Shown: positions 9,026 to 19,383 of the stretch, piece after piece
Position numbering within the stretch: position 1 is the first letter of the stretch
Layout: each line of letters opens with the position of its first letter
From: an uncultured Pelagibacteraceae bacterium
GTDB lineage: Bacteria > Pseudomonadota > Alphaproteobacteria > Pelagibacterales > Pelagibacteraceae
Reading direction: 5' to 3'
Assembly: GCA_902541825.1 (NCBI GenBank)
Contig: CACBRY010000003.1
Location: 1-57,789 of the forward strand
Length of the DNA: 57,789 nucleotides
Program-made: the position numbers and the translations under genes
The notes under the pieces: generated by a model
What the model saw: the letters and a program-made list of their open reading frames with translations, nothing else
Databases searched by the model: none
Told to the model about the DNA's origin: nothing

Positions 9026-10365
9026 TTAAATTTCCAGAGTGTTTTACCATCTTTATCTTCTATTAAAACACCTTTGTCCAAGAGCTCATCTCTAATTCTA
9101 TCAGCTTCTTTATAGTTCTTATTTTCTCTAGCTTTATCTCTTAAACCAAGCATATTTTGAATTTCAGACTCGGTTATAGATACTCTTTTCTTTTTAAATT
9201 CATTCCATTGCTCACTAGTTTCATGCATCAAACCAATAAATTTGCATGCCGAAACAAATAAGTCTGTGTTTTCACCTTTGTTGGCTTTTTCGAATAACTT
9301 GTGAAGGTTGGCGATATATCCAGGAGTATTTAGATCCTCATAAAGTGGTTTTAAAATTTCATCTGAAACTTTGACACTTTTAAGATCAGATGAATATACT
9401 TTATACCACTTATCTAAAGTGCTTTCACAATCACTTAATAATTTGTCGTTCCAATCTAATGGTTGCTTATAGTGTGCACTCATTAAAGCCAATCTGATTA
9501 TTTGGCCACTAATCTTATTTCTAAAATCTTTTATTTTAAGAATATTACCTTGTGACTTAGCCATTTTCTCATTAGACATAGTAATAAAAGCATTGTGCAC
9601 CCAATAATTTGCAAAAACTTTTGTATCATTGGCACATCTAGATTGGGCTATTTCATTTTCATGATGAGGAAAAATAAGATCTATACCTCCACCATGAATA
9701 TCAAATTCATTACCTAAGAATTTTTTTGACATAGCTGAACACTCTAAATGCCATCCTGGTCTACCTTTACCCCATGGTGAATCCCAAGCAGGTTCATCAT
9801 TATTTGACGGTTTCCACAGAACAAAGTCTTCAGAATTTTTTTTGTTTTCACTGATTTCTACTCTAGATCCAGCGATTAAATCTTCTAAATTTTTATTTGA
9901 TAATTTTCCGTACTCAGGAAATTTTTTAACCTCAAAATAAACATGCTTTTTATTTTCATACGCAAATCCTTTTTTAATTAAATCCTTTATCATTTCAATC
10001 ATTGGCTCAATATGTTCTGTCGCTTTTGGCTGATGAGTAGGATTCTCACAATTTAAAAACTCACAGTCTTTAAAAAAACTTGAAGTTACTTTTTCTGTGA
10101 GTTCTTTTGTAGAAATTTTTTGTTCTTGTGAGGATTTAATTATTTTATCATCAATATCAGTTATATTTCTCACATATGTTACTGAGGGAAATTCATTTTT
10201 TAATAATTTAAATAAAATATCAAAAATTACTAAGGGTCTTGCGTTTCCTATATGAGGATCATCATAAACTGTGGGTCCACAAACGTACATTCCAACATTT
10301 TTTTTTTCTTTTGGAACAAATTGTTCTTTTTTATTACTTAAATTATTTGTTAAAAAAATATCCAT
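9022..10365 (-). CDS. cysS: Cysteinyl-tRNA synthetase
   Basis: Class I aminoacyl-tRNA synthetase that charges tRNA-Cys. The HIGH motif appears as DDPHIGNARP near residue 40, after zinc-ligand Cys29 in YVCGPTVYDDPH, and the KMSKS loop as NEKMAKSQGN at about 268. The zinc-binding ECS and HHENE motifs (HLECSAMS, FPHHENEIAQS) are intact. The anticodon domain is shorter than in many species; 447 aa is slightly compact but complete. Confidence 0.96.
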   Translation of the reverse strand: MDIFLTNNLSNKKEQFVPKEKKNVGMYVCGPTVYDDPHIGNARPLVIFDILFKLLKNEFPSVTYVRNITDIDDKIIKSSQEQKISTKELTEKVTSSFFKDCEFLNCENPTHQPKATEHIEPMIEMIKDLIKKGFAYENKKHVYFEVKKFPEYGKLSNKNLEDLIAGSRVEISENKKNSEDFVLWKPSNNDEPAWDSPWGKGRPGWHLECSAMSKKFLGNEFDIHGGGIDLIFPHHENEIAQSRCANDTKVFANYWVHNAFITMSNEKMAKSQGNILKIKDFRNKISGQIIRLALMSAHYKQPLDWNDKLLSDCESTLDKWYKVYSSDLKSVKVSDEILKPLYEDLNTPGYIANLHKLFEKANKGENTDLFVSACKFIGLMHETSEQWNEFKKKRVSITESEIQNMLGLRDKARENKNYKEADRIRDELLDKGVLIEDKDGKTLWKFK

Positions 10366-10416
10366 ATTAGCTGATTAAGAAATATACCTTATTTAATGAT
10401 TTGTTAATCTAATTGA

Positions 10417-11154
10417 TTAACTAGGAATCTTGCAAACTGGAATTGGCTCCATTTTATGCAAGTTTTGATTTCGAATTTTTTCGTATTGTTCTCTATGAGG
10501 CGAATTTGGGTTGCCCATTGCGTCTTCAAGTTCTGAATAATTGAATCCTAATTGACCTTCATCTGTTCTTCCATCGTCCCATAATCCATCAGTTGGTGGA
10601 GCATCAATAATTTCTTTTAATATACCTAATTCTTTACCAAGTTCCCATACTTCTGTTTTATTACAATCTGCTATAGGAGATATATCAACACCACCATCTC
10701 CGTATTTAGTATAAAAACCTACTCCAAAATCCTCTACTTTATTCCCTGTTCCAACTACAATACCTTTATTTGCTGCTGCAACTTGATAAAGAGTAGTCAT
10801 TCTAAGTCTTGCTCTGGAGTTAGCAAAACCATGTTCATTATCAAATTTATTTAGGGTTGTTGAAAATGTTTCAAAAAGTTTATCTAAACTTAAAGTATGT
10901 GCTTCAACATTTTTAAAATTTTTTACAAGCCATTGTTGATGCTTTAAACTAAGATCATGTTGATTTTCTTTTTGTTTAATAGGCATTGTTAAAACAATGG
11001 TTTTAATTCCTGTCATCGCACTCAGAGTGCTTGAAACAGATGAGTCTATACCACCAGATATTCCAATGACTAATGATTGTGCCTTTTTCGGCATTTGATC
11101 AACGTATGTTTTGATCCAATTAGAGATAAATTTTACTTTTTCTGATGGTAACAT
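10417..11154 (-). CDS. nadE: NH3-dependent NAD+ synthetase
   Basis: Last step of NAD synthesis: amidation of nicotinate adenine dinucleotide. The N-type ATP pyrophosphatase P-loop is IGISGGIDSSVSS at about residues 29-41, and the downstream VGTGNKVEDFGVGFYTKYGD region binds deamido-NAD. At 245 aa it lacks the glutaminase (carbon-nitrogen hydrolase) domain seen in longer NadE proteins, so free ammonia is the expected nitrogen donor. It sits between the DAHP synthase gene and cysS in the same orientation. Confidence 0.93.
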   Translation of the reverse strand: MLPSEKVKFISNWIKTYVDQMPKKAQSLVIGISGGIDSSVSSTLSAMTGIKTIVLTMPIKQKENQHDLSLKHQQWLVKNFKNVEAHTLSLDKLFETFSTTLNKFDNEHGFANSRARLRMTTLYQVAAANKGIVVGTGNKVEDFGVGFYTKYGDGGVDISPIADCNKTEVWELGKELGILKEIIDAPPTDGLWDDGRTDEGQLGFNYSELEDAMGNPNSPHREQYEKIRNQNLHKMEPIPVCKIPS

Positions 11155-11192
11155 GACAAATATCTAACTATCTTAAAATTTTATGCAATAGC

Positions 11193-12572
11193 TTAAGATG
11201 CCGCTTGAATAGCATTTTTAGAATAGCTGCTATTCTTTTTAATCTCATCAGAAATTAAAAAGGCTAATTCTAAAGCCTGGTCTGAATTCAATCTTGGGTC
11301 ACAATGAGTGTGATATCTACTTGATAAATCAGCATCAGATATTTTTCTAGCTCCACCTGTACACTCTGTCACATCTTGGCCAGTCATTTCAACATGTAAA
11401 CCACCTGCGTATGATCCCTCAGACTGATGAACACCAAAAACATTTTTGACCTCATTAACTACATTATTAAATGGTCTCGTTTTAAAACCAGTAGTTGATA
11501 CAATTGTATTCCCATGCATTGGATCACATGACCAAATAACATTTAGACCTTCTTTTTTAATTCGTCTTATTAACTTTGGTAAAAACTTTTCTACATTTTG
11601 ATGACCAAATCTTGAAATTAAAGTTATTTTACCTTTTTCATTTTTTGGATTTAATACTTCACAAATTTTTGCAATCTCCTCAGGTTTAGAAGTAGGACCA
11701 CACTTTATTCCAATAGGATTTTCTATTCCTCTACAAAATTCAACATGTCCACCATCTAACTGTCTTGTTCTATCACCAATCCAGACAAAATGAGCAGATG
11801 TATCATGATACTCACCGGTAGTAGAGTCTACTCTAGTCATACTTTCCTCAAAGGGTAAGTGCAACGCTTCATGTGATGTCCAGAAATTTACAGTGTATAA
11901 TCTATTATTAAAGTCTGAAGTTATTCCACATGCTTCCATAAAAGCCAGTGCATCAGCAATTTTGTCCTCTAGGTCTTTAAATTTTTTCGCTTGAGGACTT
12001 TTTTTAATGTAATCTAAATTCCATAAATGAACTTTGTTCAAATCTGCAAAACCACCTTTTGAAAATGCTCTAAGTAAATTAAGTGTTGAAGCTGATTGAG
12101 AATACGCTTTGTACATTCTTTTTGGATCAGGCCTTCTAGCTTTTTCGTTAAAGTCTATTGCATTAATGTTATCACCTAAATAACTTGGTAATTCTACATC
12201 ACCTTGTTTTTCTGTTGGAGCACTTCTTGGTTTAGAAAACTGCCCGGCAATCCTTCCAAGTTTTACAATAGGTAAAGACGCAGAGTATGTCATCACCAAA
12301 GCCATTTGAAGAATTACTTTAAAAGTATCTCTTATATTGTCAGGATGAAATTCTGCAAAACTTTCGGCACAGTCACCGCCTTGCAATAAAAAAGCTTTGC
12401 CATCAACTACTTTAGATAATTGATCTTTTAAATGTCTTGTCTCACCTGCAAATACAAGTGGCGGAAATGTTTTTAATTTGTTTAAAACACTATTAAGCTC
12501 CTTCTCATCACCATACGTTGGTATGTGTTTGACAGGATACTTTCTCCAGCTATTTACTTTCCAATTTTTCAT
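11193..12572 (-). CDS. Class II 3-deoxy-7-phosphoheptulonate (DAHP) synthase
   Basis: First step of the shikimate pathway: phosphoenolpyruvate plus erythrose 4-phosphate. The sequence is the plant/actinobacterial class II type: LLQGGDCAESF, GRIAGQFSKPRS, KCGPTSKPEE, WSCDPMHGNT and GGLHVEMTGQDVTEC, which carry the phosphate- and metal-binding residues. Length of 459 aa is normal. The chosen start is the ATG at 12572; a TTG two codons earlier (12578) is possible. It lies 30-odd bp downstream of glmS. Confidence 0.93.
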   Translation of the reverse strand: MKNWKVNSWRKYPVKHIPTYGDEKELNSVLNKLKTFPPLVFAGETRHLKDQLSKVVDGKAFLLQGGDCAESFAEFHPDNIRDTFKVILQMALVMTYSASLPIVKLGRIAGQFSKPRSAPTEKQGDVELPSYLGDNINAIDFNEKARRPDPKRMYKAYSQSASTLNLLRAFSKGGFADLNKVHLWNLDYIKKSPQAKKFKDLEDKIADALAFMEACGITSDFNNRLYTVNFWTSHEALHLPFEESMTRVDSTTGEYHDTSAHFVWIGDRTRQLDGGHVEFCRGIENPIGIKCGPTSKPEEIAKICEVLNPKNEKGKITLISRFGHQNVEKFLPKLIRRIKKEGLNVIWSCDPMHGNTIVSTTGFKTRPFNNVVNEVKNVFGVHQSEGSYAGGLHVEMTGQDVTECTGGARKISDADLSSRYHTHCDPRLNSDQALELAFLISDEIKKNSSYSKNAIQAAS

Positions 12573-12607
12573 GTTCAACTCAAGATTGTTGTATCAGAGT
12601 TTTTCTA

Positions 12608-14428
12608 TTATTCAACGGTTACTGATTTAGCTAAATTTCTAGGCTTATCTATATCAAATCCTTTTTTGAGAGCTGAATAATAAGCTAATTTTTGCAAAGG
12701 TATTGTTAAAAGAAAGGGTAAAAGGTCATCATTAGCACTTTCAACCTCTATTTTTTCCCAAATATTTTCTGAAACCACCTCATCACTACTTTTATTGGTT
12801 ACTAACAAAACTTTTGCTCCTCTTGCAATAACTTCCTGCATGTTAGAAATAGTTTTTTTATAATAATTGTCTCTCGGTGCTAATACAACAACTGGCATTC
12901 CTTCTTCGATAAGAGCAAGTGGTCCATGTTTCATTTCACCAGCTGGATAGCCTTCAGCATGGATATAAGATAGTTCTTTTAATTTTAATGCTCCTTCTAA
13001 TGCTATTGGAAAAGAAAAGCCTCTTCCTAAAAACATTGAACCTTTAGCTTCATTAAACGTATTAGATATTGCCTGTATCTTATTATCAGTTAATAAAGTC
13101 TTTTCTGCTAATTTAGGAAGAGATTTAAGGTCTTTAAGTTTTTCATTAAATAGCTCTTTTTTTAAATCTTTTCTTAATAATCCAATTTTTAAAGCTAAAA
13201 TGTATAATATAAGGATTTGACCCAAAAAGGCTTTAGTAGAGGCAACTCCTATCTCAGTCCCACAATGTATTGGTAAAACAAATTTAGAGTCTCTAGCAAT
13301 CGAACTCTCGATTACATTTACAACCGCACATGTTTTCATATCATTTTGATTACATAAATCTAATGCCGCATAAGTATCTGCTGTTTCACCAGATTGAGAT
13401 ACAAATATATATAAAGTCTCTTTCTTAAATCTGTTTTTTCTATATCTAAACTCTGACGCAATATCTACATTAACATCTAATGAAGTTAATTCTTCGAACC
13501 AGTATTTAGCAAGTAGACAAGAATGATAAGCTGTTCCACAACCAATTAAAGTTACTGAGGAAATTTCATTCATTTTCCAAGGAAAATTATAAATATTAAT
13601 ATCATTATTTAATGTATCTACATATTCATTAATTCCGTTTTTTAATGTTGTCGGTTGTTCCTCTATTTCTTTAGCCATGAAATGTTTGTAATCACCTTTG
13701 TCATATTTTTCATCTTCTAGAGATAATTCTAAAACTTTTTTATTTATCTTATCCCCATCCTCATTAAAAAATTCAACGTGATCTTTTTTTATAATACAAA
13801 ATTCACCGTCATTAAGATAAGTAATCTTATTTGTCATCGCCTTCAGAGCGTATGAGTCTGAACCTAAATAATTTTCATTTGGACCATACCCCACAGCTAA
13901 TGGAGATCCTCTTCTTGCACCAACAATCAAATCAGGTTGATCTTTAAATATTATACCTAGCGCAAAACTACCATGAAGAGATTTAAGAGTTTTTTTAATT
14001 GAATTAACTATATTTTCAGTTTTTAAATTTTCTGTAATCAAATGTACAATCACTTCAGTATCAGTTTGTGACTTAAATTTATGACCCTTGCTTACCAAAA
14101 ATTTTTTTAATAACGTAGAATTTTCAATTATCCCATTATGAACTACAGAAACATTTTGTGATGAGTGAGGATGAGCATTAATACTATTTGGCAACCCATG
14201 TGTAGCCCAACGAACATGTCCTATACCAATAGTTCCTTCCATTTTTTGAACTAATAGATTATTTTCAAGATTATCAACTCTTCCTTCAGATTTAACTTCG
14301 TTAATTTCATTGTTTGAAAGCGTTGCTATACCAGCTGAATCATATCCTCTGTATTCTAATTTTTTTAAAGAACTGATAATTGTTGATGAAACAGGTCTAT
14401 TACTATTTATTCCAATTATTCCACACAT
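12608..14428 (-). CDS. glmS: Glutamine-fructose-6-phosphate aminotransferase
   Basis: Makes glucosamine 6-phosphate for peptidoglycan and lipid A. Cys2 (MCGIIGINSN) is the N-terminal nucleophile of the glutaminase domain, followed by GHVRWATHG. Two SIS sugar-isomerase domains come after residue 240 (IGCGTAYHS, SQSGETADT, STKAFLGQ) and the C-terminus ends DKPRNLAKSVTVE, as in the family. At 606 aa it is complete. It starts 2 bp after the glmU-like acetyltransferase gene, so two steps to UDP-GlcNAc are coupled. Confidence 0.97.
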   Translation of the reverse strand: MCGIIGINSNRPVSSTIISSLKKLEYRGYDSAGIATLSNNEINEVKSEGRVDNLENNLLVQKMEGTIGIGHVRWATHGLPNSINAHPHSSQNVSVVHNGIIENSTLLKKFLVSKGHKFKSQTDTEVIVHLITENLKTENIVNSIKKTLKSLHGSFALGIIFKDQPDLIVGARRGSPLAVGYGPNENYLGSDSYALKAMTNKITYLNDGEFCIIKKDHVEFFNEDGDKINKKVLELSLEDEKYDKGDYKHFMAKEIEEQPTTLKNGINEYVDTLNNDINIYNFPWKMNEISSVTLIGCGTAYHSCLLAKYWFEELTSLDVNVDIASEFRYRKNRFKKETLYIFVSQSGETADTYAALDLCNQNDMKTCAVVNVIESSIARDSKFVLPIHCGTEIGVASTKAFLGQILILYILALKIGLLRKDLKKELFNEKLKDLKSLPKLAEKTLLTDNKIQAISNTFNEAKGSMFLGRGFSFPIALEGALKLKELSYIHAEGYPAGEMKHGPLALIEEGMPVVVLAPRDNYYKKTISNMQEVIARGAKVLLVTNKSSDEVVSENIWEKIEVESANDDLLPFLLTIPLQKLAYYSALKKGFDIDKPRNLAKSVTVE

Positions 14429-14430
14429 AA

Positions 14431-15054
14431 TTATTTAGATTTTCTTTTATAATTTTTTACCTCTAGTTGTTGGCTTCTAGTCAGTGCTAAAGATTTTTTA
14501 CTTACATTCCTGGTAATTACTGATCCTGCTCCAATTATACTATTATCTGCAAGTGTAATTGGGGCTACTAAAGAAGAATTAGAACCAACAAAAACATTAT
14601 CTTTTATTTTAGTTTTGTATTTTTTAACTCCATCATAGTTGCAAGTGATTGTTCCTGCTCCAACATTAACTGATTTACCGATTAGGGCGTCACCAATATA
14701 AGTTAAATGATTTACCTTAGATTTTTTTCCAAGAGTACTTTTTTTAATTTCAACAAAGTTTCCAATTTTAGAACCTTCCTTTAAAGTGGTACCAGGTCTT
14801 ATTCGTGCATAAGGACCTATTTCAACTTTATTTTCAATTTTACAATTCTCTAAATGACTGAAAGATTTAATGATAACATTGTTACCAATCTTCACTCTTG
14901 ATCCAATAACTACGTATGGTTCTATAGTCACATTTTTTCCAATTTTTGTATCTTTAGAAAAATAGATTGTTTCTGGAGCGATCATATTTACTTTAGATTT
15001 TAAGAACTTTACTCTCAGTGAATTTTGAAGTTTATTTATATTTAATTGTTTCAT
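14431..15054 (-). CDS. Stand-alone GlmU C-terminal acetyltransferase domain
   Basis: Left-handed beta-helix protein of 207 aa matching only the second half of GlmU, the domain that acetylates glucosamine 1-phosphate. Conserved active-site segments are present: [22 protein letters not shown] (catalytic His and the Tyr after it), [11 protein letters not shown] and the C-terminal LALTRSQQ. Typical GlmU is about 450 aa with an N-terminal uridyltransferase domain; here it begins in the linker region. An in-frame TAG lies just upstream of the ATG, so the short form is real in this sequence. The uridyltransferase must be encoded elsewhere. Its position directly ahead of glmS supports a role in UDP-GlcNAc synthesis. 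Confidence 0.85.
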   Translation of the reverse strand: MKQLNINKLQNSLRVKFLKSKVNMIAPETIYFSKDTKIGKNVTIEPYVVIGSRVKIGNNVIIKSFSHLENCKIENKVEIGPYARIRPGTTLKEGSKIGNFVEIKKSTLGKKSKVNHLTYIGDALIGKSVNVGAGTITCNYDGVKKYKTKIKDNVFVGSNSSLVAPITLADNSIIGAGSVITRNVSKKSLALTRSQQLEVKNYKRKSK

Positions 15055-15125
15055 CTAGAAAATTACTTACATTAAGTATATATCTTTCTTAATTCACAAA
15101 ATATTTCTTAAAAATACTTTTAATT

Positions 15126-15809
15126 ATGAAACAAATTTTTACAATTCTTTTTGATTTAGATGGCACTTTAGTAGATACAGCTCCCGACTTAATGAGGGCT
15201 CACAATCATGTTATGAGTAAATTTGGATATCCAACCAAGTCTACTGAGGAAATAAGAAACTTGGTGGGTCAAGGCGCAGGTGCAATGCTTGGTCGATCTA
15301 TATGGGGTCAGGCAAAAAAAGAATTCGGAAAAGTTCAAGATGAAAAAATTAAAAAAGAAATGGTCAAAGAATTTGTAAAGTATTACGGAAATAATATTGT
15401 AAATGAAAGTAAATTAATTGATGGAGTTAAAGATTTTTTAATATGGTCAAAAGAAAAAAAGATTTCAATGGGTGTTTGCACAAACAAACAAGAACATCTA
15501 GCAATTGATCTTTTAAAAAAAATTGGAATTTATGATTTTTTTGAATATGTAGCGGGTCACAATACATTTGATTATTGTAAACCTGATCCAAGACACTTAA
15601 CGTCTGTAGTTGAAATTTTAGATGGGGATCTTAAAAAAACTTTAATGATTGGCGATAGTGAAACAGATGCTAACGCCGCAAAAGCTGCTGGAATTCCAGT
15701 TATTTTACTTGAGGATGGTTATACTGAAAAAAATACAACTGAAATTTACCATAATCACTTAATAAAAGACTTCATTGGTATTGAAAAAATCGTAACAAAA
15801 TATCTTTAA
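15126..15809 (+). CDS. gph: Phosphoglycolate phosphatase-like HAD hydrolase
   Basis: HAD-superfamily phosphatase of 227 aa, probably acting on 2-phosphoglycolate, a by-product of DNA repair and oxygenase chemistry. Motif I is LFDLDGTLVDTAPDLM (nucleophile Asp10), motif II lies in GVCTNK, motif III at KPDPRH and motif IV at MIGDSETDANAAKAAG. The four-helix cap between motifs I and II is the Gph type. Substrate specificity within this family cannot be fixed from motifs alone. It is divergent from the acetyltransferase gene across 71 bp. Confidence 0.83.
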   Translation: MKQIFTILFDLDGTLVDTAPDLMRAHNHVMSKFGYPTKSTEEIRNLVGQGAGAMLGRSIWGQAKKEFGKVQDEKIKKEMVKEFVKYYGNNIVNESKLIDGVKDFLIWSKEKKISMGVCTNKQEHLAIDLLKKIGIYDFFEYVAGHNTFDYCKPDPRHLTSVVEILDGDLKKTLMIGDSETDANAAKAAGIPVILLEDGYTEKNTTEIYHNHLIKDFIGIEKIVTKYL

Positions 15810-15860
15810 TATTGATTATTTTTTTTTAACTATTAGAACAGTTTTCAATTAGGAGTTATT

Positions 15861-17363
15861 TTGATCATACATAACGTAAAAGTTTTCCCATCTAAAGTTC
15901 ATTTACCCAAAAAAAAACAGCTGGCTTGGAAAATCGCAGAGATTGCAAGTGATAATGCAAAGTTAGATAAAGAAGCGATAGAGATGGTGATTAATAGAAT
16001 TATTGATAATGCTTCAGTAGCAATAGCTTCTCTAAATAGACGTCCAGTTATTTCATCCCGAGAGATGGCCCTAAAGCATTTAAGAAAAAATGGTGCAACA
16101 TTATTTGGAGTTGATAATAAATTAAAATTTGACTGTGAATGGGCAGCATGGAGCAACGGGACAGCTGTGAGAGAACTTGATTTTCATGACACATTTTTAG
16201 CAGCTGATTATAGTCATCCTGGTGATAATATTCCTCCCCTTATAAGTGTTGCACAACAAAATAAAAAAAGCGGATTAGATCTTTTAAGAGGGATAATAAC
16301 TGCCTATGAAGTGCAAGTTAATCTAGTTAAAGGAATTTGTTTACATAAACATAAAGTAGACCATATCGCTCACTTAGGACCAAGTGTTGCTGCTGGAATA
16401 GGATCGATGTTGAGACTAAATACAGAAACAATCTATCAAGCAGTTCAACAAGCTCTACATACAACTATTTCAACAAGACAGTCTAGAAAAGGTGAAATCT
16501 CCAGTTGGAAAGCTTATGCCCCAGCGCATGCCGGTAAACTTGCAATCGAGGCTGTAGATAGAGTTATGCGTGGCGAAGGTGCTCCAAGTCCAATTTATGA
16601 AGGTGAGGATAGTGTTATTGCACGAATTTTGGATGGAAAAAAAGCGTTATATAGAGTTCCACTTCCAAAAAAAAACGAGACAAAGAAAGCTATTCTTGAA
16701 ACTTACACAAAAGAATATTCTGCCGAATATCAATCTCAAGCATTAATTGATCTTGCAAAAAAACTTAAAAAGAAAATATCTAATCTAAATCAAATAAGAA
16801 AAATTGATATTTATACCAGTCATCATACTCATTATGTGATTGGTACAGGAGCAAACGATCCTCAAAAAATGGATCCAAATGCAAGTAGAGAAACGTTAGA
16901 TCATTCAATAATGTATATATTTGCTGTAGCTTTAGAAGATGGTAGTTGGCATCATGTAAAATCTTATTCGAAAGCTAGAGCAAAAAGAACAAGTACAATT
17001 AAGATATGGAGATCAATCAAAACACATGAGGATAAAAAATGGACCAAAAGATATCATGACCCAAACCCTAGAAAAAAAGCTTTTGGTGCAAAAGTCACAA
17101 TTACCCTTAAAAATGGAAAAAAAATTACCGAAGAACAAGGAGTTGCAGATGCTCATCCGTATGGCTCAAGGCCATTCAAGAGAAAAAATTATATAAACAA
17201 ATTTTTAACACTTACCGAGAATATTTTAGATAAAAAAGAAATAGAAAGATTTTTAAAAACAGTACAAAACTTAAGAAAACTAAAGTCAGGTCAATTAGAT
17301 AGATTGAATATTATTGTTAAAAAGAGCAAAATTAAACGAAATTTAAAAAAAGGAATTTTTTAA
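15861..17363 (+). CDS. prpD: 2-methylcitrate dehydratase (MmgE/PrpD family)
   Basis: Dehydrates 2-methylcitrate in the methylcitrate cycle that oxidises propionyl-CoA to pyruvate. The start is a TTG at 15861: AGGAG lies at 15851-15855 with 5 bp spacing, the protein aligns from there, and the next Met is about 40 residues in. The conserved region [20 protein letters not shown] (residues about 107-126) and the later RPFKRK segment are typical of PrpD. The stop overlaps the prpB start (TAATG). The two following genes complete the pathway module. Confidence 0.92.
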   Translation: MIIHNVKVFPSKVHLPKKKQLAWKIAEIASDNAKLDKEAIEMVINRIIDNASVAIASLNRRPVISSREMALKHLRKNGATLFGVDNKLKFDCEWAAWSNGTAVRELDFHDTFLAADYSHPGDNIPPLISVAQQNKKSGLDLLRGIITAYEVQVNLVKGICLHKHKVDHIAHLGPSVAAGIGSMLRLNTETIYQAVQQALHTTISTRQSRKGEISSWKAYAPAHAGKLAIEAVDRVMRGEGAPSPIYEGEDSVIARILDGKKALYRVPLPKKNETKKAILETYTKEYSAEYQSQALIDLAKKLKKKISNLNQIRKIDIYTSHHTHYVIGTGANDPQKMDPNASRETLDHSIMYIFAVALEDGSWHHVKSYSKARAKRTSTIKIWRSIKTHEDKKWTKRYHDPNPRKKAFGAKVTITLKNGKKITEEQGVADAHPYGSRPFKRKNYINKFLTLTENILDKKEIERFLKTVQNLRKLKSGQLDRLNIIVKKSKIKRNLKKGIF

Positions 17364-18259
17364 TGCATTTTGTCGAGAAAGAACCAATACAAAAAAGAAA
17401 AGATTTTACGGATAAATTAAGATCTAAAAAAATATTAAGAGTTCCTGGTGCTTATAATCCTTTAACAGCAAAATTAATTGAGGAGATTGGTTATGATGCT
17501 GTTTATGTTTCAGGAGGTGTTATGGCAAATGATCTTGGATTTCCTGATATTGGATTAACCACACTGCAAGATGTTAGTACGCGGTCCTACTTAATTTCTA
17601 GAGTTACAAATCTTCCTACAATTGTAGATATAGATACAGGATTTAAATCATGTAAAGAAACGATAGAAACTTTTGAAGAGTTTGGAATTACTGGAGTTCA
17701 TTTAGAAGATCAAATTGAAAGAAAAAGATGTGGACACCTGGATAATAAAGAATTGATATCCACTGATGCAATGGTGAAAAAAATTAAAGAATGTATTTCT
17801 GCAAAAAAAGATGAAAATTTTAGGATTATTGCAAGATCCGATGCAAAAAGTGTAGAGGGAATTGATAAAATGATCGAGAGATGTAAAGCGTATATCGATG
17901 CCGGAGCAGAAATTATTTTTCCTGAGGCACTTCATGATGAAAAGGATTTTGAAAAAGTTAGAAAAGAATTATCGTGTTATTTGTTAGCTAACATGACTGA
18001 ATTTGGAAAAACTAAATTATTAAATTATAAACAACTAGAAGAACTGGGTTACAATATTGTTATTTATCCTGTTACAACTCAAAGATTAGCAATGAAAAAC
18101 GTTGAGGATGGTTTAAGAGACATTTATGCAAATGGACACCAAAACAATATTATTGATAAAATGCAAACTAGAAAACGGTTATACGATCTTGTAGATTATG
18201 AAAAATATAATAGTTTGGATGAAAAAATTTATAACTTTAACACCGATGGTCACGAATAA
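17363..18259 (+). CDS. prpB: Methylisocitrate lyase
   Basis: Cleaves 2-methylisocitrate to pyruvate and succinate. It is an isocitrate-lyase/PEP-mutase family TIM barrel of 298 aa. The catalytic loop reads KRCGHLDNKEL (about residues 121-131) with the active cysteine, and metal-binding acidic residues appear in VDIDTGF and HLEDQIE. Length fits PrpB rather than the larger isocitrate lyases. Overlaps of one base with prpD and prpC suggest coupled translation. Confidence 0.93.
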   Translation: MHFVEKEPIQKRKDFTDKLRSKKILRVPGAYNPLTAKLIEEIGYDAVYVSGGVMANDLGFPDIGLTTLQDVSTRSYLISRVTNLPTIVDIDTGFKSCKETIETFEEFGITGVHLEDQIERKRCGHLDNKELISTDAMVKKIKECISAKKDENFRIIARSDAKSVEGIDKMIERCKAYIDAGAEIIFPEALHDEKDFEKVRKELSCYLLANMTEFGKTKLLNYKQLEELGYNIVIYPVTTQRLAMKNVEDGLRDIYANGHQNNIIDKMQTRKRLYDLVDYEKYNSLDEKIYNFNTDGHE

Positions 18260-19383
18260 TGAGTGATGATATTAAAAAAGGCTTATTAGGAATTGTTGTA
18301 GACGAAACAGAAGTCTCAAAAGTAATGCCTGAAATTAACTCTTTAACTTATAGAGGTTATGCTGCTCAAGATCTTTGTGAATATTGTAGATTTGAGGAAG
18401 TAGCTTATCTTATTTTAAATAAAGATTTACCTAATACTATTCAGCTTAGAAAATTTGAAAAGGAAGAGAAAAGTAATAGAGAATTATCTAAAGATTTATA
18501 CTCAGTTATAAAAAAAATGCCTAAAAAATCTCATCCTATGGACGTGGCCAGAACTGCCGTAAGTATTATGGGTTTAGAAGATAAAGAAACAACTGATTCT
18601 TCTCCTGAGGCAAATATGAGAAAAGCGATAAGGATCCTTGCAAAAACTCCTACTGCATTAGCTGCCTTCTACAGAATTAGAAAAGGTAAAAAAATTATCA
18701 AACCCAAAAAAAATTTAAATATAGCAGAAAACTTTTTTTATATGTGTTTTGGAAAAGTGCCTCAAAAAGAAATAGTAAAAGCTTTTGATGTGTCTTTAAT
18801 ATTATATGCAGAGCATAGCTTTAACGTTTCAACTTTTACTGCAAGAACTATTACCAGCAGCTTGTCTGACATTCATGGTGCAATTACTGGGGCAATAGCA
18901 AGTTTAAAAGGTCCATTACATGGTGGAGCTAATGAGGAAGTGATGCATATGATGAATAAAATTAAGGATCCTAAAAACGCTCTTAAATGGATAAATGATG
19001 CATTAGATAACAAAGATGTTGTGATGGGTTTTGGCCATAGAGTTTACAAAAGTGGAGACTCAAGAGTTCCTACAATGAGAAAATATTTTGCAAAAGTAGC
19101 AAAAATTAAAAAAGATAAAAAATTTGAAAAAATTTATGACATTGTTGAAAAAGTAATGATTGAGAGAAAAAACATCCATCCAAACGTGGATTATCCTACT
19201 GGTCCTACTTATCATTTAATGGGTTTCGATACAGATTTTTTCACACCTATTTTCGTAATTTCAAGAATTACAGGTTGGTCAGCACATATAATGGAGCAAC
19301 ATGCTGCAAATAAACTGATCAGACCTCTTGCAAGTTACAAAGGTAACAAGCACAGAAAAGTTTTACAATTAAATCAAAGATAA
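18259..19383 (+). CDS. prpC: 2-methylcitrate synthase
   Basis: Citrate-synthase-family enzyme condensing propionyl-CoA with oxaloacetate. Catalytic histidines are in GPLHGGANEEV (about residue 220) and GFGHRVYKSGDSR, with the aspartate region HPNVDYPTGPTYHLMG. At 374 aa and next to prpB and prpD, methylcitrate synthase is more likely than a second citrate synthase, though such enzymes often accept acetyl-CoA too. The gene ends exactly where the convergent nrdB ends, with no spacer. Confidence 0.92.
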   Translation: MSDDIKKGLLGIVVDETEVSKVMPEINSLTYRGYAAQDLCEYCRFEEVAYLILNKDLPNTIQLRKFEKEEKSNRELSKDLYSVIKKMPKKSHPMDVARTAVSIMGLEDKETTDSSPEANMRKAIRILAKTPTALAAFYRIRKGKKIIKPKKNLNIAENFFYMCFGKVPQKEIVKAFDVSLILYAEHSFNVSTFTARTITSSLSDIHGAITGAIASLKGPLHGGANEEVMHMMNKIKDPKNALKWINDALDNKDVVMGFGHRVYKSGDSRVPTMRKYFAKVAKIKKDKKFEKIYDIVEKVMIERKNIHPNVDYPTGPTYHLMGFDTDFFTPIFVISRITGWSAHIMEQHAANKLIRPLASYKGNKHRKVLQLNQR

